A DNA stretch of 64,000 nt from Legionella birminghamensis (GTDB lineage: Bacteria > Pseudomonadota > Gammaproteobacteria > Legionellales > Legionellaceae), in the NCBI RefSeq assembly GCF_900452515.1, contig NZ_UGNW01000001.1, forward strand, positions 1,116,001-1,180,000. Direction: 5' to 3'. The position numbers and the translations under genes were made by a program. Shown here piece after piece: positions 51,845 through 60,385 of this stretch (its first letter is position 1; every line of letters starts with the position of its first letter). The notes beneath the pieces are model-generated. The model was not told where the DNA came from. It worked only from the letters and a program-made list of their open reading frames with translations, and ran no database searches.

Positions 51845-52798
51845 ATGAAACATATTAATACCGATTCCAGTAATTTTATCAAACTTTTGGGTGAAAGAGC
51901 TGCTGCTGCACTGGATGGTCAAAATCTTTTAGAAATGGCACCCGATGAAGGCCGCAAGGCATTTAACAAGCTCATCGCTGCAGTTCCTGACAAGCTAAAG
52001 CCGATTGAGGTAAACACTGAAGACAGGCAAATTAATCTTGCTGATCGTCAGATTAAAGTCCGTATTTATAAACCGAATAAAGAGTCGAGCAATCTGCCTG
52101 CCTTGATTTATTGTCATGGGGGCGGATTTGTTTTTGGGGATCTGGAGTTTCTTGATTATACCTGCCGCTTTCTGAGTAAAGCAGCTAATTGCCTGGTGGT
52201 AGCAGTGGATTATCGAAGAGCGCCGGAGCATAAATTTCCGGCGGCACACAATGATTGCTATGATGTCATCCGCTATGTGCAAAAACATGCTCAGGAATTT
52301 GGTGGTAATGGAAAAGTGGCTATTGGCGGTGATAGCGCAGGCGGTAATATTGCAGCAAGCATTTGCCATCAAGCTAAAAAAAATAAAGACGTCAACATTT
52401 CCTTCCAGTTGCTTTATTATCCCTGGGTGGATTTAAACAATACGATGCCTTCCGATAAAACCTATGAGTCAGGTTACTTTCTGGAAACAGCCTCACTTCA
52501 CTGGATGAGAAAGCAGTATCTAGGGAAACCGGAAGACGAAAAGAGTCCTGAGGCCAATCCACAGTTTCAGACCGATTTCAAAAATCTGCCGCCTGCTTTG
52601 GTGATTGCAGCCGAGTGTGATCCAATTCATGATGATGCCAAGCGCTATTATGAGAAGTTAGTGGAAGGGGGCAATAAGGCGCAGTTTATTGAGTTTGGGG
52701 GAATCCTGCATGATTTTTGCGCCCTGCCGTCCCATTATGAAGCGGCTTTACTGGCCTATGCTGCTTCTGGACAGGCATTGAAAGCAGCATTAGCCTAA
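51845..52798 (+). CDS. HSL-family esterase/lipase
   Basis: 317 residues. The HGGGF oxyanion motif (YCHGGGFVFG), nucleophile GGDSAGGN, the acid in ECDPIHDD and the histidine in ILHDFCALP are all present in the order of the hormone-sensitive-lipase family. Cytosolic by lack of a signal peptide. Natural substrate unknown; short-chain esters are typical. AAGGAAAG precedes the ATG. A strong hairpin follows the stop. Confidence 0.93.
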   Translation: MKHINTDSSNFIKLLGERAAAALDGQNLLEMAPDEGRKAFNKLIAAVPDKLKPIEVNTEDRQINLADRQIKVRIYKPNKESSNLPALIYCHGGGFVFGDLEFLDYTCRFLSKAANCLVVAVDYRRAPEHKFPAAHNDCYDVIRYVQKHAQEFGGNGKVAIGGDSAGGNIAASICHQAKKNKDVNISFQLLYYPWVDLNNTMPSDKTYESGYFLETASLHWMRKQYLGKPEDEKSPEANPQFQTDFKNLPPALVIAAECDPIHDDAKRYYEKLVEGGNKAQFIEFGGILHDFCALPSHYEAALLAYAASGQALKAALA

Positions 52799-52804
52799 GC
52801 ATCG

Positions 52805-52841
52805 CTCCATCAAGGCGATTTACCAAGTTGCCTTGATGGAG
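52805..52841. terminator. Bidirectional hairpin between esterase and slt
   Basis: Perfect 12-base inverted repeat CTCCATCAAGGC / GCCTTGATGGAG around 13 bases, between converging stops at 52798 and 52846. Confidence 0.7.
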
Positions 52842-52845
52842 TCGC

Positions 52846-54633
52846 TCAGTTGATTGGCTGCATGAAAATACTTAAGTCTGGTTTTTGTTGCATTCTGAAT
52901 TGGTAGACCGCATAGAATGCAATCACATTTTTCAAATAATTTCTAGTCTCGTGCCAGGGAAGTGTTTCTATCCATATGTCAATTTGTTTTGGCGGGTGGT
53001 TCTTAAGCCAATAATTGACCTGTCTTGGACCTGCATTATAAGCGGCAGCCATTAAAACCGGATGTGCATGGTAACGTTTGGCTAACTGCTTAAGATAGGC
53101 AACCCCAATATTGATATTCTTCTGGCTGGAAAAAAGTTGATTCTTGTCCCCGTAAGCAATCTTCTCCTGTTTGGCAACCATCTTGGCTGTGTCAGGCATA
53201 ATCTGCATGAGGCCCCGGGCGCCTGCCATTGAAACCACATCTTCGCGAAAGCTGCTCTCCTGGCGGATAATTGCATAAATAAATTCTTTGGAGATTTGAT
53301 AATTCTTGGAGTAAGCCGTTACAGTGGGTTCATGCGCTAGGGGGAAGCGAAGAGAGAGCTGATTACTTAATTCTTCAGTATTGCTCAGGTAAACGGATTT
53401 ACCATGCCATTGCAACTCATTGGCAACCCAGTAGATAAGTGCGCTCTTGTCTTCTTTGGGAAGCTCCAGTACAAAATCATTGAGCATTCTTGATGCCTGC
53501 AAGGTCTGTTTATTTGCATACAGATTTTTTATAGTGCTGGTGAATGCCCGGTATGGCTTAAGTACATTCGGGTCTTTCACCACAGTTTCATTGACGAAGC
53601 TTGGTTTCTTATGCAGGCGCAGGCTGGCCAAAAATCCATAATAGTTTCTTGTTTCCGCTAAAATCCCAAAAATGGCCTGGGATTCGGCTTTTTTGCCCTG
53701 GGCTTCTTTAGCCCGGCCTAACCAATATTGCCAACAGGGACTGTCTTTATTCGTTGAAAAAAGGATTAGTTTTTCAACTTTAGGCCAGTTCTGTTGTTTA
53801 AGAGCGGCCCTTATTTCCCAATCCAGGAGGGCATCGTTGTAGTAAACGGGTTTAATTCTCGAAAACCATTGCTCTGTGTCTTCATGATTACGCATTGCCT
53901 TGTAAATGACTAGCTGCACGAGAAAGGATTGTTGCTGGGCTTCGGATAATATTTTTCTGGTTTTTGGCTGCTGCCAGAGTTTAATAGCCAGATCCATATT
54001 CGTTGAAACAAGGCGTTTTAAGCCATATAAATAAAAAGCATCGTGAAGTTCTTTGGGTTGCAGTTGAGCGATGCGGGCAGGATTTTGCGAAATACCAACG
54101 AGTATGGTTTCATCCTCCAGCCGCGGTTTTTGATATAGTTTTAACAAATATCGTGCGAGACCAAGATTTCGTTTGTCCAAAGCGAGTCGGATCCGATCGG
54201 TTATCAGTTGTTCATCAAATTGCCCGCTTTTTATTAGAAAATCAAAAAGCTGATTACAGGCACCTGGCTGTGAGTCTCCTTTAAGCCACAAGGGTTTGGC
54301 GCCTTCAAGCGCAAGCTCGGTTTTTCCCTGAAAATACTCGGCGAGCCTTGCGAAACATTGCAGGCTGACGTCAGAAGAGGGGCGATAGAAGGCTGTATAA
54401 TTAGCCCAGTCTCTCTGCCTTGCCAATTGATACAACCATTTTTCCCGTAACCGATTGGCCAAAGGAGTATCATCACCGATGAACGCTAAAAATTCAGGCG
54501 TGGCCTGCTGAGGGAGGTTTTGGCTCCATTCCATATAGTTCATAAAACGAAGCACATAAGTTTCGCCAGCACTTGCCGCATTGCCAGTAATCGACAGGCA
54601 CAGCAAAGTGATCAGAAAAAGAATCTTTTTCAT
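52846..54633 (-). CDS. slt: Soluble lytic murein transglycosylase (Slt70)
   Basis: 595 residues from MKKILFLITL. The signal peptide spans residues 1 to about 22. A long superhelical region (about 60-420) of paired helices forms the ring seen in Slt70. The C-terminal catalytic domain contains the active glutamate in IRQESSFREDVVSMAGARGL, followed by GLMQIMPDTA and VLMAAYNAGPRQV. It cleaves peptidoglycan to 1,6-anhydro products in the periplasm. A TTG 12 bases upstream is an unlikely start. Confidence 0.95.
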   Translation of the reverse strand: MKKILFLITLLCLSITGNAASAGETYVLRFMNYMEWSQNLPQQATPEFLAFIGDDTPLANRLREKWLYQLARQRDWANYTAFYRPSSDVSLQCFARLAEYFQGKTELALEGAKPLWLKGDSQPGACNQLFDFLIKSGQFDEQLITDRIRLALDKRNLGLARYLLKLYQKPRLEDETILVGISQNPARIAQLQPKELHDAFYLYGLKRLVSTNMDLAIKLWQQPKTRKILSEAQQQSFLVQLVIYKAMRNHEDTEQWFSRIKPVYYNDALLDWEIRAALKQQNWPKVEKLILFSTNKDSPCWQYWLGRAKEAQGKKAESQAIFGILAETRNYYGFLASLRLHKKPSFVNETVVKDPNVLKPYRAFTSTIKNLYANKQTLQASRMLNDFVLELPKEDKSALIYWVANELQWHGKSVYLSNTEELSNQLSLRFPLAHEPTVTAYSKNYQISKEFIYAIIRQESSFREDVVSMAGARGLMQIMPDTAKMVAKQEKIAYGDKNQLFSSQKNINIGVAYLKQLAKRYHAHPVLMAAAYNAGPRQVNYWLKNHPPKQIDIWIETLPWHETRNYLKNVIAFYAVYQFRMQQKPDLSIFMQPIN

Positions 54634-54680
54634 AGTATTCCACAATAAAGGAGTGATAGCTTATGCAATTAACAGGGAAG

Positions 54681-55337
54681 TCATTGAACTGTGGCTAGTT
54701 GTTGTCGCATAGCAGCAATAGTGCTTCTGTAATTGTCACTACAGAATATAGCAGAACCCGCTACAAACTGGGTAGCTCCAGCCTCGGCTAATAGGGCAAT
54801 ATTTTCAGCCTGAACACCGCCATCAACGCAAACAGGCAGATTTGGGTAGTTGGATTTCAACCATCGAATTTTATCAATAACAGCAGGAATTAGTTTCTGG
54901 CCTGCAAATCCAGGGTTAACAGTCATTACTAGTATAAAGTCAAGATAATGCAGACACCACTGTATGACTTCAGGCGAACTGGCCGGGTTTAAAACCAGAC
55001 CCGCTTCGCAGCCCAGTGTTTTGATCAGCTGCAGGCTCCTGTCCAGATGAATAGTGCCATCGGGATGAATGCTGATTCGTTTCGCACCGGCATCAGCAAA
55101 TTGTTTAATGAGCTCATCCACCGGGTTAGCCATCAGATGTACATCAATAACAGCCTGCGGGAACCGCTTGCTTAAACTCTTGCATATAAAAGGACCAATC
55201 GTGAGGTTAGGCACATAATGGTTATCCATCACATCAAAATGGATCATATCGGCTCCTGCATCGAGCACTGCTGACACTTCCTCGCCAAGGCGAGTCATAT
55301 CAGCGGAGAGAATGGAAGGAGCAATCAGATAGTGCAT
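54681..55337 (-). CDS. rpe: Ribulose-phosphate 3-epimerase
   Basis: 218 residues, family length. IAPSILSADMTRLGEEV, HFDVMDNHYVPNLTIGP, VMTVNPGFAGQ and VCVDGGVQ hold the metal-binding and catalytic residues of this TIM barrel. It interconverts ribulose 5-phosphate and xylulose 5-phosphate in the pentose phosphate pathway. Located 47 bases upstream of slt on the same strand. Confidence 0.96.
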   Translation of the reverse strand: MHYLIAPSILSADMTRLGEEVSAVLDAGADMIHFDVMDNHYVPNLTIGPFICKSLSKRFPQAVIDVHLMANPVDELIKQFADAGAKRISIHPDGTIHLDRSLQLIKTLGCEAGLVLNPASSPEVIQWCLHYLDFILVMTVNPGFAGQKLIPAVIDKIRWLKSNYPNLPVCVDGGVQAENIALLAEAGATQFVAGSAIFCSDNYRSTIAAMRQQLATVQ

Positions 55338-55374
55338 AAAAATCCCGTAAAGTCCCTATGAGCCAGAATTTAAT

Positions 55375-56157
55375 CTAGGTCGAAGGCTGGTCAAAAGTAA
55401 AGTTGAAATTAATATTCCATGCGAACAGGGTCATATGCTCCTCTACTTCGTTGGCAATACCAAAACGACCTTTGGGAATAAGCGTAACATTTCCTGTTCG
55501 CATCAAACGAATATCGGTGCCGACGGTCGTATAGTCATCAAGCAGGTAACTTATACCCAAAATGGCCTGGGCAATTGATGTTGAGCCATTTTCCTTCCCA
55601 AAATCGGAGTTGGGTGCGGGGAAGACCTGCTGGTTGTTGAAATAGAATTTAATGTTATTCTCTATATAGGACAATCCTATACCTGCCCCTACATAAGGCA
55701 TCCAGGTGACATCGCCATCTGGGGTAAAGAAGTCATAATAGACATTCACCAGACCGGAAACCATGGTAGTCTCGCCGTTTAAGTGAAAATAATAGCTATT
55801 GCTAAAGCTTGGAACGGTATAAGTTCCAAAAGTAGCATTCTGCACCTGTAACTTCTTGTAGCCGCTAAATGTATACAGGGCTTCGGCTTCAAAGCGGAAC
55901 TTGTTGCAGCGGTATCCTATCTGGCCGCCGCCATTACCAAAACCTTTATAGCTGAGATCAATACTGGTGGGGCTAATGTAATAGGGGTAAGTGCCTGTCA
56001 GTAATAAATTGGGAGCCACGGTAAATTTTACAGGCTGAGTCCAACCGCCGCCTCCCATCAGACCTGCGTACCAGCCGGGAAGAGGGGTAACGGCAGCGAA
56101 TCCAATACTGTTAGTCAGCAATAGGCCGGCCAGGCTTAGTCGAGAAAAATAATTCAT
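55375..56157 (-). CDS. Outer-membrane beta-barrel protein (opacity-like)
   Basis: 260 residues with signal peptide (1-22, ending GFAA) and alternating strands with aromatic girdles typical of an eight-stranded OmpA/Opa-type barrel. The start of the mature protein, PLPGWYAGLMGGGGW, parallels PLDGWYANVFGG of the next gene upstream, so the two are paralogues. AAGGATT precedes the ATG. Twelve bases separate it from the upstream paralogue, which forms one transcription unit with it. The last strand ends INFNFTFDQPST, not with the usual aromatic residue. Confidence 0.85.
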   Translation of the reverse strand: MNYFSRLSLAGLLLTNSIGFAAVTPLPGWYAGLMGGGGWTQPVKFTVAPNLLLTGTYPYYISPTSIDLSYKGFGNGGGQIGYRCNKFRFEAEALYTFSGYKKLQVQNATFGTYTVPSFSNSYYFHLNGETTMVSGLVNVYYDFFTPDGDVTWMPYVGAGIGLSYIENNIKFYFNNQQVFPAPNSDFGKENGSTSIAQAILGISYLLDDYTTVGTDIRLMRTGNVTLIPKGRFGIANEVEEHMTLFAWNINFNFTFDQPST

Positions 56158-56169
56158 GAGAAATCCTTA

Positions 56170-56808
56170 CTATTTATATCGAGATCCGTCAAAGCGATAG
56201 GTAACACCTACTGAGCCTAGATGTGCCTGATAGACTTTACCCAGTTCATCCGGTTTTTGGGTGCCTACATACCGGTAGGCAATATCCACGGCATAAATTT
56301 CGCTGAAATTGTAGGTAAAGCCGCCGGTTCCCTGATAGGCAAATACGCTGTTTGAGCCGCTATAACGGGTCACTCCGAAAGGCCCTGTAGCGTTTAAATC
56401 AGCATTGACAAAGGCGTAGCCGATACCAACACCCAGGAAAGGTTGAATCCCTGGAACCATGTCTGGAAAATCATAGTAGACATTGGCCATCGCAAGAATT
56501 GCATTGCTATCGCCTGTGGTGCCGGTCTGACGGATGTCATTGATATAAAAATGATCGAGTTTGACAGTCAGGTAAGTCAACTCGCCTTCATAGCGCAAGG
56601 GATTGCACTTATAGCCAATGCGGCCTCCAACATCATAACCACTATCATAGCCTGCCTTGGAGCGATGCAAGCCCAGATTTACAGTGTTAATATTATCCTG
56701 AACAGCGCTAACGCCTCCGAATACATTTGCGTACCAACCATCTAAAGGAACAGCTGCCCCGGCTGCACCGGAGGCCATTAATGCGGCCGAAAAAAATACA
56801 GTTCTCAT
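56170..56808 (-). CDS. Outer-membrane beta-barrel protein (opacity-like paralogue)
   Basis: 212 residues from MRTVFFSAAL, chosen because AAGGGAAG directly precedes it; an upstream ATG lacks a ribosome site. Signal peptide 1-19 (ending AGAA). The mature barrel has GGRIGYKCNPLRYEGEL, QPFLGVGIGYAFVNADL and a final GSVGVTYRF. Such proteins are common in Legionella outer membranes. First gene of a pair with 55375. Confidence 0.87.
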   Translation of the reverse strand: MRTVFFSAALMASGAAGAAVPLDGWYANVFGGVSAVQDNINTVNLGLHRSKAGYDSGYDVGGRIGYKCNPLRYEGELTYLTVKLDHFYINDIRQTGTTGDSNAILAMANVYYDFPDMVPGIQPFLGVGIGYAFVNADLNATGPFGVTRYSGSNSVFAYQGTGGFTYNFSEIYAVDIAYRYVGTQKPDELGKVYQAHLGSVGVTYRFDGSRYK

Positions 56809-57029
56809 GGCTTCCCTTGTTATAATTATTTTGAAGCAACCACATGTTAGCGGTTTGCGTTTATTTTGCAAGTGGAAAGCCCGGAACTTTTTGAATAGGG
56901 CTCAGATTCAGTTAAAAATCAATAACAGTTTGTCCAAAATACAGTCTAGGCCTGGTGAAAAATTATCTTGTAATCGGTAAATATTGCGTTAAGATGGTAG
57001 ATGGATTATCGAAAAATAAAGGGAATGAC

Positions 57030-60011
57030 ATGAGGTCTAAAACGGAATCGACAACCGGACAAACAATAAAGCCGGAACCCAAAAATTTACAGGTAAATCC
57101 TGAAGAATTTGCCAAAAAATTGCTTGAGTTCATCCCGGCTAATATAAATAAAATTATTGACGAAGCTGAAAAGGAATACTTAGCCAAAGGAAAAAATAAA
57201 ACCCGCGAAGATAGCTTTAAAGATATAAAAAATGAGTTGGCCCGTTTTCATGATTTAAATTCCTGTCTGGAGATATTTGACAAATTTATTGGCACAGGAA
57301 CATGGAAGACCAATTCCGCAAATACCCGTATGATTATCGCTGCAATTCGATGTTATATGGAGGAGCATTCTGAGGAGTATCAGGAGCGAGACAACTATTT
57401 TCTGCGTGCACACATCGTTTCTCCGGTAACCGAAGCATTGCGTGCTCTGATTGCAACGCAAAAAAAAGTGAAAAAGGCAACGGAAGTACAAATTACCGAA
57501 AAAGACAAGGAGCTTGAAAAGAAAAGAGAGGTTATTTTTTCCAGGTTACCCGATGTTAAATTATTTTGGGACATTGGGAAAATAGATGAGGTGCTGGACA
57601 AAGCCCGTGACTATCAGTCAATAAATCCGGGCCACCATATTTTTCTGATTAGGCCTGAGCCAAATTGGCAGCTGTTCTGGGTTAATTTGAATGGCGCCAG
57701 AAATGCATTGCCAATCCCCAAAAATATGCTGGATATTTTATATAATTTAGGTGGAAAGTTTCCGGCGGAAGGCAGCGATGCACATAGTAAACTGAAGGTC
57801 TGCTGTAAAGAAAGCCTCGATGACAGTATAAATATTTATCTGTTCAGAGAGCCGCTAGAAGCTAAGAAATTTGCGAGTGAACATCCCGATAAACACAGTT
57901 TTTATTTAAAGTGCTCGGAACAGGCAACCCCAGCCAAAAATTATAAATGGGGCGTTAAAGCGCTTGAAGCCGCTAAACCGGAATATCGAAGCCTCTATCT
58001 GGAAAAAGGGGAAAATGACAGCCTTAATTATGTGGTGACCCGAAAAGGAAGTGAGTGCCGTCTGATACTGCAATCCACCAGGCCGACAGTCGAAGATCCA
58101 GCCTATGACAATTTAAATTTTGCCTATATATTAACTACAGACAATCGTCTTTTCTATTTAAAACGCCTAAACGACGGCAGGCTTGAAATACAGCAGTTAG
58201 AACTGATCAAAGATGGTTTGGCGATACTTAAAAAAGAGTTTGAAATTAAGAAAGGAGTCTTTCTTGACAGCGTGAAACTGGAGCTAAAAGAGAAGAGCCG
58301 TGTCGTTGTGGAGGAGCTGCGGCGTACACAAAAAGACATTCTGGAATCAGTTGCTAATTTTGTTCCTGAAGTACCCATGGTTAAAGGCGTAATCAATAAA
58401 AAAGACTTCAATTCTGATGAAAATTGGGAGGTGCTGTGCAATGCACTGGAAAAAGGCAGTTTACCGGAAGATCCGCAAAAAGAAATTCTGAATAATCTGC
58501 TCGAAATAACCGCCAGAAAAAAACACACAGTACTCACCCCTGCCAAATGGCAGCTTAGCTCTTATGACCATCAGGGTCGAGTCAGCCATATGGCGCTTAC
58601 CAATGAAATTCTAAGGGAAATTACAGGTCCTAAAGCGGCAGAGATACCGCCAGAAGAAAGCCATAAATTCTATAATCTTAAAATCGCGCTGAACAAGTTG
58701 GTCTTGCAGCAACTGGATAAAATCAATTTACAGATTAATCCGGATCTTAGCCGTACATTCAATTTATCAACAACTTATGTATTTCATGATGGGATCCCCG
58801 TTTATTTCTTTGCCGATGAAAAAGCAATAAGCGAAAATTTTCTGGCGAGACTTCATGCAGCCTGTATCGTGACGGGTTCGGGAAAATTTCTTTACCACAG
58901 CCGCGGAGAGCCATTGAGAGAGCTTACTGCTTCGAATGAAGCGTTTAGCGGCTTAAAACAGGCTTTAAATCTGGACTGGTCAGTCAGCCTTGAAAAAGGC
59001 TTGCTCATCACCAAGCTGACAGACACTCAGCTGCAAATAATTGAAAAAATGACCGAGAACAAATTAGTATCCAGTTATGCTTTGGATTGGTACGATACCC
59101 TTGCACTCGAGCCTCATAGCCTTCCTCTGGCGCAATACCCTTTATTGCAGGAGTGCCTCAGGAAAGAGAATACATCCAATACTGCTGACCCACATAAAAT
59201 CAAACTCTTCTTACAGCCTATTCAAATTCGCCGTCTGGTTGAAGCAAGTAAAAGCAAGACAGTACAATCGATACTTGAAAGCCAGATTCGCAACTTAATG
59301 CATTCACCTGAAGCTTTGGCGGGTAAGACAGTGACTACAGAAGCCAACCCAACTCTCGGCAATAAAGCCAGTTCATCGAGTTCGCGCAATGTGGTAGCAA
59401 ACTCTGCCAAAACCAGTTCTTGCCAGTTAATGAATACGTTTACGCCGGATTCTAACCATGTCTACACAGAATTCCCAATCTGTTCTTTCCTGTTGTCAAG
59501 GGAAGACTGGAAGCTCTATTATTTTGATGCCTTAAATCGCTGTTTTCCGGTTGAATGGGCAGATTTTCCAGATATTAAAGCGACAATTGAACTATGGCAA
59601 AGCAGTGAGCATGTGGTCACAGAGGAAGAACATGAAAAATTGGAAATGCTGCTGGCAAAGATTTCAATCAAGAAATCACTGGAACGCGAAAAGTTTACAG
59701 AGGTGGAAAAGTATTTTCTTGCGCGAAATAAAGGAAGCGCCCCACAGCTTCCTCTAAATGAAAAAGATAGCGCCGAAGTCCAGGCGGTAGAGACTGCATC
59801 GCAGCTTTTAGTTGAGTCTGAATCCGAGTTGGATCCCGGTAAAAGCACAGTGCCGCCACCACCACCGCCACCAAAAATTAAGAAGCTGGATCCAGCAAGA
59901 ATGTCCCAGCTGTCCCAGCTTATTTTTTTTCCGAACAGGGGAGAAGAGCCGGCTGGTGAGAATGCAAAGGCAGATATAGCCAGTACGCCTAAGATGGATA
60001 GTACTTGTTAA
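57030..60011 (+). CDS. Unknown 993-residue protein with polyproline tail, putative effector
   Basis: The start MRSKTEST is chosen because AAGGGA lies just upstream; ATGs 75 and 36 bases earlier have weaker sites. No signal peptide. The N-terminal 130 residues are helical and charged. Several repeated beta-type modules follow with similar openings (HIFLIRPEPNWQLFWVNLNG, HSFYLKCSEQ, FAYILTTDNRLFYLKRL, YFFADE), each a short strand pair after an aromatic core, so internal duplication is likely. Residues 940 to 993 contain a run of seven prolines followed by KIKKLDPARMSQLSQLI, in a tail rich in acidic and proline residues. No known catalytic motif. Effector status is inference. Confidence 0.6.
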   Translation: MRSKTESTTGQTIKPEPKNLQVNPEEFAKKLLEFIPANINKIIDEAEKEYLAKGKNKTREDSFKDIKNELARFHDLNSCLEIFDKFIGTGTWKTNSANTRMIIAAIRCYMEEHSEEYQERDNYFLRAHIVSPVTEALRALIATQKKVKKATEVQITEKDKELEKKREVIFSRLPDVKLFWDIGKIDEVLDKARDYQSINPGHHIFLIRPEPNWQLFWVNLNGARNALPIPKNMLDILYNLGGKFPAEGSDAHSKLKVCCKESLDDSINIYLFREPLEAKKFASEHPDKHSFYLKCSEQATPAKNYKWGVKALEAAKPEYRSLYLEKGENDSLNYVVTRKGSECRLILQSTRPTVEDPAYDNLNFAYILTTDNRLFYLKRLNDGRLEIQQLELIKDGLAILKKEFEIKKGVFLDSVKLELKEKSRVVVEELRRTQKDILESVANFVPEVPMVKGVINKKDFNSDENWEVLCNALEKGSLPEDPQKEILNNLLEITARKKHTVLTPAKWQLSSYDHQGRVSHMALTNEILREITGPKAAEIPPEESHKFYNLKIALNKLVLQQLDKINLQINPDLSRTFNLSTTYVFHDGIPVYFFADEKAISENFLARLHAACIVTGSGKFLYHSRGEPLRELTASNEAFSGLKQALNLDWSVSLEKGLLITKLTDTQLQIIEKMTENKLVSSYALDWYDTLALEPHSLPLAQYPLLQECLRKENTSNTADPHKIKLFLQPIQIRRLVEASKSKTVQSILESQIRNLMHSPEALAGKTVTTEANPTLGNKASSSSSRNVVANSAKTSSCQLMNTFTPDSNHVYTEFPICSFLLSREDWKLYYFDALNRCFPVEWADFPDIKATIELWQSSEHVVTEEEHEKLEMLLAKISIKKSLEREKFTEVEKYFLARNKGSAPQLPLNEKDSAEVQAVETASQLLVESESELDPGKSTVPPPPPPPKIKKLDPARMSQLSQLIFFPNRGEEPAGENAKADIASTPKMDSTC

Positions 60012-60078
60012 AGGTATGGCAGACCATTCGACTCCCGCGGTCGTCGCCCATAGATATCTACACAAATGCATTAGCTAT

Positions 60079-60304
60079 CGAATCCCCGCGGCTGCGACCG
60101 CGGGGCCCAATGAATCTAATTCAGAATCCCAATTCACTAAGCAGGTCATTCAATCTTTTGCTTTGGCGGGATTGTAGTTTTTCTGAGCTCTTTTTTGAGC
60201 CCACCATGGGCCCCGCGGTCTTCGCCGCGGGGATTCGGGTGGTCTTTGCCGCGGGGATTCGGGTGGTCTTTGCCGCGGGGATTCGGGTGGTCTTTGCCGC
60301 GGGG
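60079..60304. repeat. MITE-like element, copy C, with right-end tandem array
   Basis: Left end CGAATCCCCGCGGCTGCG to GGGGCCCA at 60109; right end TGGGCCCCGCGGTCTTCG to GGATTCGG at 60207-60238. The right-end unit (GGGATTCGGGTGGTCTTTGCCGC) then repeats with a period of exactly 24 bases (GATT at 60232, 60256, 60280) and a partial fourth. The core between the ends is shorter and more diverged than in copies A and B. A detached half unit (CCCGCGGTCGTCGCCCA) lies at 60034-60050. It fills the gap between the 993-residue gene and the convergent nadE. Confidence 0.8.
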
Positions 60305-60385
60305 GCGGATAGTCAGCTACGGGGCGTCGGTCTCGCAAAAACATTTGTATAGTCTGCTTGCGTCTTTTCGCCAGATTGATCCCAT

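Noticed and set aside
60207..60304. CRISPR-like repeats or a Pro/Arg-rich repeat protein on either strand
   Set aside because: No spacers; the open frames through the array arise only because the 24-base unit is a multiple of three and contains no stop codon. The frames lack ribosome sites.
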